Notes under the pieces: model-generated
Databases searched by the model: none
What the model saw: only the letters and a program-made list of their open reading frames with translations
What the model was told of the DNA's origin: nothing
In this document: positions 18,385 to 30,216 of the stretch, piece by piece
Numbering within the stretch: position 1 is the stretch's first letter
How the letters are laid out: the number at the start of each line of letters is the position of its first letter
NCBI GenBank assembly: GCA_030063045.1
Contig: JAQSEB010000013.1
Location: 744,001-808,000 of the forward strand
Origin: Pratylenchus scribneri
Taxonomy: Eukaryota; Nematoda; Chromadorea; Rhabditida; Pratylenchidae
Length of the DNA stretch: 64,000 nucleotides
Direction: 5' to 3'
Made by a program: the position numbers and the translations under genes

Positions 18385-21300
18385 CTGGTCGACACTTTTT
18401 TACCGCTAATTCATGCCAAAAGAATGCGCCAGAAATGGGCAATTCTTCAGCTTCTTGCCCATAAAAATCATCAAAGTGTTAAGCCAGACAGAGATTGGCC
18501 AACATTGAATGAAGGTTTCGTTTTATAGTTTAATTTTTGAAATTTGATTAAATAGACGAAAAATTGAATTCAGAATTTCTGGATAATTATTTACATATAA
18601 AAAATATAAAAAACAAATTCCACAAAGGTATAATTTTAGTTTATGGATAGCTCGGATTCGGTCGAGTGATAGCTCATTCGAAAGAGCTCGTCGATTTGAG
18701 TAAGAATATGCAAAAATTTCCCGGGGGCAACCACTTTTGGCCAAGTTATGGCCATTAAAAGGAATTTTCCCATAAAAGTGAAGGGTCCCCCCTATGGGTC
18801 GAAAATTTTAAAAATTTATTTTTGGCCATGTTATACTTCATTCGACGCGTCTCGATGAGAGGAGCTCGAATCTATCATTGATTTCGCCTAAAACTCAAAA
18901 GTAAAAAAGTTATGATTATTTTTGTCTCGCTGGAATGTGTTGGAACTGCGGAGGAATGTAAGAGTGGACTCCGGAGTGTGCGTAGCCGAAGCGCGGGAAC
19001 TGGACGAGCTTGTGGCGAGCGAAGCGAGCCACAAGCTCGTCTGGTCGCACGGAGGCGGAGCACACGGAGGAGTCCACTCTGAAATGCCCACCGCAGCAGT
19101 TCCAATCCGTATTTCCTTTGCGCAATTTTTCTTTTATTTCTTTGGTTTATAACTTTTTTATTTTTGAATTTTGGACTAAATCAATAGCATATTCGTGCTC
19201 AGCTCGTCGAGACGCGTCGATTGAGGTATAATATATTCAAATAAAAATTTTGAACTTTTCGACCCATAGGGGGGACCCTTCACTTTTGCGATTTTCTAAT
19301 GGCCAAAACTTGGCCATAGGTGGTTGCCCCTGGGAAATTTTTGTATATTCGTACTCAGCTCTTCGAGCTCTGTCGAATGAGCTATCACTCGACCGAATCC
19401 GAGCTATTACCATAAACTAGAATTTTTCCAAAACAAAATTTAATAAAAATAAAAAAATCTAATTTAACTTTTTTAAAATGGCAAAACGTTTTCTATAGCG
19501 GTTATTTACTTGTTACTATTACGGAAAAAAGAATGTACAAGAGACAATTCTGTTACTAAATTCCAAATAAAATACTAAATGAATAAATAAAGAATCAAAT
19601 TACACACAAATTAAAAATTATTTTTGGATGAATATTAGCTTGATTTATGACCATTTTATTGTTCCTACTTCCTAATTGGGATAAACTAAATAAATTCCAA
19701 AAATTATTTTGTGAAAATATAGATTAAAATAGGGCTTTTTTTTGATGAAAAGTTTAAGTTAATTTTATTTGTAATAATTTCGAATAACTCAAATCCAAAT
19801 TCATCAAAAAAACTATTGCAATTTTTAAAATTTTTCTGAACAAAGAATAGTAAATTTATATAATAAGGCAACTTCCCGAGAGACATTCATAAAAGTTAAA
19901 AAGGATTGGAAGAGACAATGATAGTTGTGGTGGGCTTACTGGGAAAATGCCTAGAGAAAATTTTTTCTCTAATAAAAGTTTATTTAGAAGAAATTGTTGG
20001 AATAAAATTGATGAACACAAAAAGGAATTTTCGGATTACAAATTTCTAGTGCATTCAACATTCATTCTTCTTCATTCTTATTTTTTAATTTTCATTCTCA
20101 AAATCTTTTTGCAATAAATTTAAAATTTATAGATTTGCAACTTCGAGGAATGAATGGTGCTTGCCGGCCCAGCAGTTTGCTTTGTTCATCCAATACATTT
20201 GTCCTTTTAAAGGTAGTTTTTTTTTAAAATATATTTAAAGACTTGCTATAACTGAAAATAAGCGAATTCCTAAGAAACACTATTAATTCTAAAGAAAAAG
20301 CAATTTTTAAATCAAAAATTTTTAAAATTGGATATGGAAATATGGAATACATATTGAGCCTTAGTTGATGATAATTCCAAAATAGTATTCCTTAGTTTGA
20401 TTTATTATATAATGGCTCGTAAATTCTTAGTAATATTAAAACAGTTCAACCACAATATAAATGAATAAAAATGGAATTAAATTTACTCAACAAATTGGCT
20501 TAATAAATTATTTTTTGAATAACTTTATTGATATGATTGGATTAATAAATCAAAAAATTATGATATACTAAAATAGATTAAAAATCAAACAGTTTTTCCT
20601 TTTTGGCAATAAATTTATGCAAATAAAATTTGAATATATCCTCATCCAATCCAATCAAATAGCCGAATGAAATATTTTATTTTTATGAACAATGAACAGT
20701 AATTTTGCCTAAGGCAATTTTTCATAAATCATTCATTAAAATGGAAGTTAAAATAAGAATTTGAGGAGACAATGATGATGAATGAAAAATAAAAATGATT
20801 GGTTGACACTCTGGGAAATTGCCCAGGGCAAACCTTTTTCTGTGCAAGTGTTGCACCCCCGGGGACGGGGATCCCCGAAACCCCGGGGATCCCCGATCAT
20901 CTTTCCCGAAAATCAACCCCGAGATGTTCCCCTACCATCGGAATATTTTTTGCCTTCTATCTTATTGTCAAATATGTGCGATTTTCAGCATAAAAATTAA
21001 CAAAAATTTAAAAAATTTTCTTCAGTGGCGCCTATCGGCACCACCGATTAATAAGTAATATTTTCGATTTTGTAGATAATGATAGAGCAGGGCTAAAAAT
21101 TTCCTATTACTGTAATGGCCGAGGGGATCGATTAAAAAATACAATAATTTTCCCTTTCAAATTTTTCAAAAGCATACAATGGGAGCTTTTCTATATTTTA
21201 TAATTCGAATTTTATATATATAATGACCGTTTTACATTTTTCACATTAAATCAAATTTGAGCTTTTCTAGGGATTTTTGGATTTTGAGACTTGCACATCT

Positions 21301-22298
21301 TAGGGGCAACTTTTTATGGCGCATTCAGGAAAACTTTACTAACAATAAAAATACAAATAAAAGGAAAGTTAAAATCTAAAAAATATCAAATTTAAAATTG
21401 TATTTGTAATTGTAATCTTATTACTAAAGTAGATTTGAACAAATCTCATAACAATAATGATAATTAAGCTTATAATTAACTCCAAATTTTCGCTAGACAA
21501 TTAATAAGCATGAAATTAGATTAAATTTTTATATTTTTAACCGAGATGGAAAAAATTTTAAGCATAATTTAGCTTTTTAAAATTTCCTTTTAACCCCGTT
21601 TTTATCCCCGGGGCCCCGGGGATCCCCGAAATGATCCCCGTTTTATCACCGAAACCCCGACCCCGAAAAAGTTGCCCCCGGGGTAGCCCCGAGATGTTCC
21701 CCGAAAATTTGATCCCCGAAAATTCCTCACCGAACGCATCCCCGTCCTCGGGGGTGCAACTCTACGTGCATTCTTTTTATGAAAAAATAAATGATGGCAA
21801 AGTCAAAGATTTGGGCCGGGCAATTTCCCAGAGATGTCATCAATCATTCATCTCCATTCATATTTTACTTTAGAAAATTTCATTTTTTCCGCAATCATTC
21901 CAAACAAATTATGAAATGCTCATTATTTTCTAAAATTTATTTATTCATCACTAAATTTTAGATTGTCCAATATTCAGTTTCTTGTGCCGATGAATGGAAG
22001 TTGCGTTTGCACAGTGATTTGCTTCATACAATTATAAAGAGAGGTAAAATGGTAATAATATGCTAATAAAATTTGAATAAATTTAAGAAAAATATTTTGC
22101 AATTGGTTTTCTATTTATCTAAAATATTATAAAAAGAATTAAATAAAATTTTTTTGTTAATAATAAATCATAAAAATTTTTAAAAATTAATTTTTTCTAT
22201 TCATTTCAACAAATCTTTTTAAACTAATTTAATAATCTAATTTTTAAGATCATTGGCAACTGGGAGTATCAAAAGAGAAAGGCCCGCCAAGACACTGA
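18385..22298 (+). CDS. possible four-exon gene, unknown protein
   Basis: Segments about 18385-18514 (KRMRQKWAILQLLAHKNHQS, donor GTTTCG), 20133-20212 (acceptor TTTATAG, donor GTAGTT), 21962-22043 (acceptor TTTTAG, donor GTAAAA; VSCADEWKLRLHSDLLHTII) and from 22249 (acceptor TTTTTAAG) connect in phases 1, 0 and 1. The joined frame ends at TGA 22296. The last segment has an equally attractive alternative frame running to about 22345 (NWEYQKRKARQDTEYIEAAL), and the second has another (NEWCLPAQQFALFIQYICPF), so the model is unsure and may include frameshifts. Large mobile elements occupy two introns. No family was recognised. Confidence 0.35.
18640..19430. mobile_element. 790-bp foldback element with GC-rich hairpin core (copy 1)
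   Basis: The outer arms are TAGTTTATGG, ATAGCTCGGATTCGGTCGAG and TGATAGCTCATTCGA (left), mirrored at the right end. Inner arm blocks are CTTTTGGCCAAGTTATGGCC, GAAGGGTCCCCCCTATGGGT, ATTCGACGCGTCTCGATGAG and AATGTGTTGGAACTGCGGAG, each present again in inverted orientation. The centre is a G+C-rich block with an exact hairpin, 19003-19016 with 19028-19041 (GACGAGCTTGTGGC). Six-frame ORFs across it are by-products of the palindrome. A truncated relative is at 54650-55270. No convincing target duplication was found. Confidence 0.85.
19431..20132. other. AT-rich spacer, nothing recognised
   Basis: It includes one copy of the degenerate AGAGACAATGATAGTTGTGG / TACTGGGAAAATGCC repeat word (about 19910-19955), related to the flanks of the 20.8 kb element. 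There is no coding signal. Confidence 0.3.
20213..20846. other. AT-rich intron-like spacer with one old repeat arm
   Basis: CTCTGGGAAATTGCCCAGGG at 20810 is inverted at 21819-21834 (GGGCAATTTCCCAGAG), so the 20847-21764 element is nested in the loop of an older inverted repeat. Nothing else was seen. Confidence 0.4.
20847..21764. mobile_element. 918-bp MITE with CCCCG-rich terminal inverted repeats
   Basis: The left end is AAGTGTTGCACCCCCG and the right end inverted is TAGAGTTGCACCCCCG. Both continue into GGACGGGGAT and arrays of CCCCGAAA / GGGGATCCCC words (20858-20930 and 21595-21755). The interior is AT-rich without transposase. The end form (NAGNG) recalls hAT elements, but no exact 8-bp target duplication was found. 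Confidence 0.7.
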
Positions 22299-22848
22299 AT
22301 ATATTGAGGCAGCATTGGCATTTGCACTGCAAGGCAAATGGAAAGTTTTTTTTTAAAATTATATTTAATAAATTTTTTAAATAAGATGTATTAAAAGTAA
22401 TTTATAAAATGATGATAATTATAAAATATTAAAAAATTTTATACTGAAGATTTGAATTAAATGCTAAAGTGATTATTAAATATTTATAATAAATATGAAA
22501 ATATTAAACAAAAATTATTTTATATTAAAGATATGAATGAAATGATAAAGTCATTAATAAATAAATATTAAAGAAATGAATTAAATGAATATTCAAAAAA
22601 TTGAATATATAAAAATTATTGATTGTTGATAAAAGGAAAATAATAAAATTCAAAAAATTTTGAATTTGCCGAGGAATAATTAAAAAGAGATGAATTCTAA
22701 TTAAATAAAAAATATTTTGTCATAATATGTATAAATATTAATAAATTCCTATCAATCTTATAAATAATTTAAAATTTATATAAATTTTAAATTTTTGTTT
22801 CTTAAATAATTATATCTTGAAGTGATAGAAATTATTGCAAATGAAATA

Positions 22849-22926
22849 ATGAACGAAAAAATCGTTAAGTATTTTTTGCTGCATCCAAAAGATTTTCCAG
22901 AATGTCTATCCTGTATCATAACATAA
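22849..22926 (+). CDS. coding-like island, 25 codons
   Basis: The ATG-initiated frame ends KYFLLHPKDFPECLSCIIT then TAA; it is open 12 codons further upstream. Codon composition departs from the AT background. There is no recognisable domain. Confidence 0.3.
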   Translation: MNEKIVKYFLLHPKDFPECLSCIIT

Positions 22927-23328
22927 TTCAAATCTCCACAAATGAATCAGAAGGAAAAATAAAAAAAATTTTATTAAATATGAAAAATAAAAATATAAAA
23001 TAAAATAATACTGATGGAAATTCTGGATAAAATATATTACGAAAAATATTACACATTTGTTTAAATATATGAATTTAATAATAAAAAAATAATATGTATG
23101 GAAATATAAATAATAATATTATATATTGAATAAAAAAATATAAAATAAATTTTAAAATGAAAATAAATTCAAATTCAGATTTATTTTTATAAAAATTATA
23201 ATATTATTACTTTAAATAATAAATTGTATAAGTATAATCAATAATAAAATTTCATATTTTTATCCGTCAATTTTTTGACTACAACAGCCATACAGCCTGA
23301 TTACCAGTTAATTTATTACTAATTCAGA

Positions 23329-23460
23329 AAGGATATCCTCGAGTTTTATTTGAAATTAAAAAATATTATTTTATATCAAAAGCAATACCCTTACAAAAGC
23401 GGTGACCGATCCTCATGCGAATTGATAAGTATGCCCAAAAAAAATGCTAAACAAACATAA
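23329..23460 (+). CDS. coding-like island with acceptor, 43 codons
   Basis: After ATTCAG a frame reads KDILEFYLKLKNIILYQKQY then YKSGDRSSCELISMPKKNAK and TAA. It resembles a terminal exon with a lysine-rich tail. No family was recognised. Confidence 0.35.
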   Translation, partial: KDILEFYLKLKNIILYQKQYPYKSGDRSSCELISMPKKNAKQT

Positions 23461-26400
23461 AAAATAAAAAGTTCAAAATTATTTTTCATAAATTAAGTCA
23501 GATTAAAATTATTCATTATATATAAATAAATAATATTTAAATTATAAAAAATTAATAATTAATTAAGAGATAAAAGAGTGAATAATCTAATAATGCTTTG
23601 TACCAATAATAAAATAAATTTAAAATTTTCTAAAAGATAGCATATGACATAAAAAAGATATTCATTAAAAATTTTTAATTAAATAATAGTAATTTTAATG
23701 AAAAAATAGTTAAAATCAGATATCTAGAAAAAATAATTTTCAATAAATTCTTATAAAGATTTAATTGGAATAAATCTACCACATAGTAATTATTTTGAAA
23801 ATATTTGATTATAAATAAATAATTGATTCTAATTAATTTAAATTTGTGTTCAAAATTTTTAAAAAATATTAAGGCAAATTATATTTTACCATTTAATTAG
23901 CTTAAATCTTTAATAAAGAATGCTACAGTGACAAAATTGATAATGTTTTAACTTTTAAAAATATTTTAAAATATATTAATTTATACGAGAAAGATATTGA
24001 ATTTTATTTTCGGGAGAATTAAATTATAAAAAATGAAATAAATGATTTTTATAAACGATAACCAACCATATTTTATGTTAAGTTGAACATCAGAAAGCGG
24101 AAAGAAATAACCAAAAAAAGTATTTAAATTAAAGACTTATGATAATAAATTTTTTATATCTAGGAAATATTGAATTTTTCTTTTATTCAAGTTTATTATA
24201 TTTATAAATTAGAAATATGCAAAAAATGTTAATTAAAAAAATTACAATATTTTTACATTCAAATTTATGAAACAAAATAAAATTTCTATTAAAATAATAT
24301 AATCTAATGTTTAATTACATTATTCCTAAATATATTTTTAGAAAATTAAAGTAAATTTAGGTATGACGATCTTTTATGGAATTAATGCTAAAATATCTCG
24401 CCCTATTAACAAAATTGTTTAAATCAAATTTAAATTTTATATTTATTTTTTTTAAACAGAGTCATTTATTGAAAAAAGTTATTGCAAAATAAATTTTAAC
24501 AGCGATTAATTTAGTATAAATGAATTTAAAATTAAATTTTAAAAAGTTAAAAATTAATTTAAAAATTAAGTCTGAATTTATTCAAATATATAAAATTTAA
24601 AAAAATATTCATACACTTGACTAAATTTTTTATATATTATATTTAAGAATTATTAATGAAAATAATAAATATATGAGCGTTTCCATAATCCAAATATTAA
24701 TTCAAATTAAGAAAATAATTTAATTTAAAATAATGAAGCAATGATAAATATTTAATTAAAAAATAAAAATTTAATGATTTTTGAATATATATTATAATAT
24801 ACAACTTTTCATAAAAATTTTTATAATATTTCATATACGAAAGGCGACAAGTGATATAATAAGATTAAATTTAAATTAGAGAAATACTCTCATCAATGAA
24901 GATCAATGAGATTATAAAATTCCTAGAATTCATAAGAATAAAATAAATATCTAACATTAAAAATAAATAAGAATGAATTATAAATTTACGAAATTATCTT
25001 TAAAAAATAAAAATATTTCAATTAAAATGTCTAACTAATTTAAACCCATTTAGAAAAAAAATAAAATTTGACAAATCGAATCTAAATTCTTAAAAAATTT
25101 TATTATTTATTAATATCACTAAATATTGAGAAGTGAAATACGCAACTTAAATATTACTTGAAAATAAAATGAAATAGATCAGGATAATGTGCAGTAACTT
25201 CATTAAAAAATTGAAATAAATATTTTATGTTTTTAATAAATTATATATTAAAAAAATAAAAATCTAAAAAAGAACAAATATATTATCTTCTTAAGCATCG
25301 AAACACATACACTGAAAATTCTAGTCCGGAATTACGTTTTTTTTCAATTTGATAAATTTTCTTAATTAAAATATTTAATAATTAATTTTAAAATTAAAAT
25401 TTTTAATTTATTTTTTTAAAACAAGTATATGATATTTGTTGAATTCAAAAAATGATTTTAAAAAAAATGAAGAGGGCCCCGACGAAATTGTAACTGATCA
25501 AGAAATAAGAATAATACTGATTTAAACAAACGTAATTTTAGCTGCATCAATCAATTTTCAAAAAAATTTAAAAAAATAAAAAAAAAAGAATTTAATGCAT
25601 GCATAATAAATAAGTCAAAAATTTGACGACATAAAAGATACTAAAGAAAATGTGTTTTAGATATTTAAATATAAATTTTTCTTCCAACTGTAAATAATCT
25701 ATATAAATAAAATTATATTATTGAAATAAATAAATGTAAAGTTAATTCAATTCAAAATTAATTATTTTTGTAAATTATATATGCAATTGTATAAAACTCT
25801 ATTAAAATAAATTTGAAAAACAATATAATTTTTAAAAATTTTAAAAATTAAGCAAACTCATATATCGATCGAAAAAGGAAACAATCTATGAACAATAGAT
25901 TTCGTGGCGCAAATTTCTCAGGATATTAGGGAATACAAAAATTATTTAAAAGAAAGGATTATAAAATTTCAAATTATATATTAAATATTTAAAAATTATT
26001 GGATATTTTGTAGCAAAAAGAAAAAATGAATTTTTAATTATAAATAAATTTTAACAAATTTAACAGTCGTAAATTCTGGTAGTAGACAATGTTCGATCAT
26101 TTAAAATTTGATAAAAATATTTTAATGAAAACAAATAATAATAATTTTTAAGAAATTAGTTTTATTTATAAAGAAAAAATATGAAATTGTTTTAAATAAA
26201 ATATTAATTTATATATTTAATTCTAAAGAATTTATTTCAAAATATATTTAATTATATATGTCTGAAAGATAAAATATTAACAATTGATAATTAAATTATG
26301 TACAATGTAAATTATTTTGCAAAATAGAAATACACTCAAAATAAGGAATGGGCATACATATTACTTTACAAATAAAAATATAAAATTAATTAGATGAAAA

Positions 26401-26479
26401 AAAATGTTATATTGTAATTTACATGAATGTGAATAGAAATCGAAATAAAAATTAAAAAATGATAAAAAATTTAAATTAA

Positions 26480-26577
26480 AATGAGCAATATCCCAGACTT
26501 CATTCTCCAATTTTATTGAGAATTCGAGTAGAGTGAAATTAAGTACAACTCCATGGCTGTCAGCATGAGGGTGTAGC
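26480..26577 (-). CDS. minus-strand coding-like island
   Basis: A TATATAAG acceptor-like site is followed by LHPHADSHGVVLNFTLLEFS then IKLENEVWDIAHFN, open into AT-rich DNA. The alternating hydrophobic pattern suggests beta structure. It shows that islands occur on both strands. Confidence 0.3.
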
Positions 26578-27960
26578 CTTATATAGAAAAATATAATTTA
26601 ATATATTTATTATATAATCAAATTAATTTTGTACAACAATATAAAGAAAATACTAATTATAAAAAATTGAGAATCATAAATTATTATGAAAAAGAAAAGT
26701 CACATCATTTAAAACCAAAAATACCACAATAAGCATTGCTTAATAATTAAATTTACAAATAATTATAAAGAATTTTTTAGAAAGAAGTCAAATCAAAAAA
26801 AATAAGTTCATTGATATGGAATATTTAATAAGATTTATAGAAAAGAATATTTGAATAATTTTTTTGATTAAAATAAAAGAATGATATATACATATTCCTT
26901 TTTATAAATTTATTTAATAATTTAATTTTTCCGATCCACTGATAAAATTTTAATTTTATAATTTATATATTTTTATTTGTTATTGAAAACTAATTTACTT
27001 TTTCATTTAATATATAATTAATTTATTGAAATATTTTTTGTTATTATTATTTAGCTAATGTATAAATCAAGGTAATCGCTGGATCAAAGATTGTTAGAAT
27101 TAGTATATAATTAGTGTATTATAAAAAAATTATATTTTAATTTAAATAAACTTTACGTTAAGAACGCAAACAAAACGAACCATTTCAAAATAAATTGACA
27201 GTAATTATACGATGAATAATTTGGATTTTTTTCAACGATTTTGAAGAGGAAAAAGTAATTTGAGGGTGAGCCTGAAGAATGCGGAAAAAAAGTAAATAAT
27301 ATTTCTATTTAATTTTTTTTTAAATATAAGTCAATTTTTAAATATATTCACATAACTCTTTGAAAATCATCATAAAATCAAAATTATTGTGAGATAAATA
27401 AATTTCAATAAGCACATTTTCAAAAGTAAAGAAGCAATCGAATAAATTTTCAGATTTATTCTCTTTAAAGCTAGTTTAATAAATAAGACCTAATTCTGTT
27501 GTAATTGTTAAATATATAGTTAGATTAAGTTATTTAATATCGAATTTTTATAATTTAATCAATTTAACAATTGAAGATAATATTAAAATATATAAAAAAA
27601 TAAAGAAGAAAAATTTATCAGAAAATTAAAATAAAATTAAATAAAGAATAAAATTTTTATATCGTTCGGAATCTGAAATTAAATAAAAAATATTTTAAAA
27701 TATTTATACATAAACTTAATATTTAAATTAACCAAAATTTATATAAAAATAAATATAGATACAGCACTACACGGATGAACTGACCATAATAATAGGAATC
27801 GCGCTAAAGTAAGCAATTAAAAAAAGAATAAAGAAATAATTGAAGATACAAATAAATTAGAAAGAATATCAAAAATTTAAAATTATTATTTTAATTTAAA
27901 TTTTTCTATATAAAAAAAAGACCAAGTAATTATTAAATAAAATTAACAGAAAACAAAAAT

Positions 27961-28192
27961 TATAATGGATTGATTAGAAATCATTTAAAAAATATAATGG
28001 ATTAAATAAATTTAGTGTATTAACAAAAGAATAATCATTATAAAATTATCAAAACTGTATCAAAAAAATTTAAAATTATAATGGATTGATTAGAAATCAT
28101 TTAAAAAATATAATGGATTAAATAAATTTAGTGTATTAACAAAAGAATAATCATTATAAAATTATCAAAACTGTATCAAAAAAATTTATAAT
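27961..28192. repeat. tandem duplication, period 116 bp, two copies
   Basis: The unit beginning TATAATGGATTGATTAGAAA at 27961 recurs from 28077, apparently without differences, through CTGTATCAAAAAAATTTA. The identity implies a recent duplication or an assembly artefact. It is AT-rich and non-coding. Confidence 0.9.
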
Positions 28193-29338
28193 GATTTAAT
28201 AAATAATTAAAATATAAAATTTGAATTTAAATATTTTTATCAATATTAAAAATTCGATGATAATACTTTGTTATTATATTCAGAGAATAAATGAATTGTA
28301 TAGTATGAGTCAATGATATAAAAATAACAATTGTTTCATATTTATTTTTTGACCATCAAACTGGCGTGGAAAATTTTTACTTTATAAATCTGTTTCAAAA
28401 AGATTAAATTAAATAATTTTAACAATCCAATATTGCATTAATCTGCAAATTGCCCTTTTCGACACATAGATTCATTAAGACGTCTGTTTTTAAAATTTAT
28501 TTTAGTAATTTTAGCGGTTCACTTTGGAACAAAAATTCTTAAAAATATTCTTGGACATTTTAAATTTGAAAAAAATTAAAATTATAAATAAATTTAAAAA
28601 AAAAAACAATTAATTAAATAAAAAAATATCTTAAAATTTAAACTAAATATTTAAAAATATAATTATTTAATTAAGTAAAAATTACCTAAATTTTATATTT
28701 TGTAATAAAAGATATATAAATAAATCAAACTAGAAATATTTGGATTTTAAAAAAATATATTGAAAAATAGACATTGAGATGAAAATGAAATTTGTTAATT
28801 TGGTTATCATTGAATAAGAAGAGTTAAAAGAATATATGTATAATGGAATCAAAGAATTAGAAAAAATTCATATTATTCAGCAATAAAATTATTATATTAA
28901 GCAAAATCAATCTTGCTATAAAAATATAAATTAAAAAATAAAAATTTATAAATAATTTAAATATTTTTTTAAATTAGTAAATATATATTTATTTATAATT
29001 ATACATTTTGCTGATAATTAAATCTAAAAATTAATTTATATGTATTCAAAAACTATAGAATTAAAAAAAGAGTTTAAGGATATTGCACAGCAATTCAATA
29101 AATGATCATCTATAAATTAAAGCGATAAACTTGTCCATAAAGTTCCTACCCGAAGTCATATAAAATAAATATCAAAATAATAATTATTTATAAATTGGTA
29201 AAAAAAATAAATTTGATTGATTCATAAATTTGAAATCAATTTTGTAAAATTAATTTTGCAACAATTTTTCAGTAATATTATATAAAATCAATGTGAAAAA
29301 TAGAGCTAGAAAATTGATTTGATATAATATAAAAATTT

Positions 29339-29388
29339 CTCCTCTACAATGAATTGGGTTCTTATGAACTGTCTCAAGAGGATAAGGT
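29339..29388 (+). CDS. short exon-like island
   Basis: The frame FLLYNELGSYELSQEDK is followed by GTTTCTT, a usable donor. An overlapping ATG frame reads MNWVLMNCLKRIRFLSGDIL. The upstream acceptor is unclear. Confidence 0.25.
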
Positions 29389-29724
29389 TTCTTAGCGGGG
29401 ATATATTAAATTAATGAAATATATAAAAATGTTTATATTTAAATTAGTCTCTTGAATTTATATAAAATATAAACAGACTATCATAAAAATTTATATTTAA
29501 TAAATTTAAATGCCAAAAATACTTTTTAAATAATATTAATTTAATTAAAATTATTTTAACATTAAAATTAAAATAAGAGATAAAATCAAAAAATATTGAA
29601 GTATTTAAGTTAAATGAAATAATATATTTTTTAAGTGTAAAATATAAATTACAAATTCATTAAAAAGAGAAACTATATTAGAAATTAACATTTATAAAAA
29701 TCTTTGATTCATATCGATTTTTAG

Positions 29725-29771
29725 AGCTAGCATTTTTGCATCATCCCGATAAAAATATGGGCAACAAATAA
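29725..29771 (+). CDS. J-domain (DnaJ) HPD segment
   Basis: Following GATTTTTAG the frame reads LAFLHHPDKNMGNK then TAA. LAxxxHPDKN is the helix II end and HPD loop of J domains, the Hsp70-activating motif, and the splice position before it is a common one for J-domain genes. No helix I or III exon was found nearby and no GT donor follows, so this is probably a relic or an isolated micro-exon. Confidence 0.5.
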
Positions 29772-30177
29772 ATATTTTCAATATTTTTAATTCGCAAAAT
29801 AATACATTAAGTAAAATATATTTGAGATGAATTAAAAAATCCAAAATCTATAAGTTAAGATATAATAATAGTTAATTAAAAAAACCATTTTTATCACATT
29901 TTCATAAATAAAATATAAAATTTAATTTACACTCCATTGAAATTTTTGATTCAAACTCGGCGAAAAATATATCAAAGAAATTATTTTAATTAATTTAGAA
30001 AAAATTCGTCCGAAAAGACGTTAGTTTAAATATAATTAATAATTATTATTTGATATAAAATATTGTAATTGATGATTTAAAGGTATAATAATTATTAATA
30101 TTATAAAATATAATTAAAAAATAGTATAAATTTCTTTTAAATAAAAATATAAAATTCCGTCAGCAAAATCAAAATAG

Positions 30178-30216
30178 TGGCCAATCAAGATGAAAGAAAA
30201 TGAATGGAAGGAAAGT
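30178..30216 (+). CDS. micro-exon-like island, 13 codons
   Basis: AATAG acceptor, WPIKMKENEWKES, then GTATTT donor, exactly 39 nt and phase 0. The frame stays open past the donor (VFYLPFGPINKK, then TAA). Confidence 0.3.

Noticed and set aside
18875..19231. Several overlapping ORFs of 65-76 codons on both strands
   Set aside because: They cover the G+C-rich hairpin centre of the foldback, where stops are rare by composition; no homology or conserved frame between the two copies.
20722..21873. Pro/Gly-rich ORFs
   Set aside because: They translate the CCCCGAAA arrays of the MITE ends and are not proteins.
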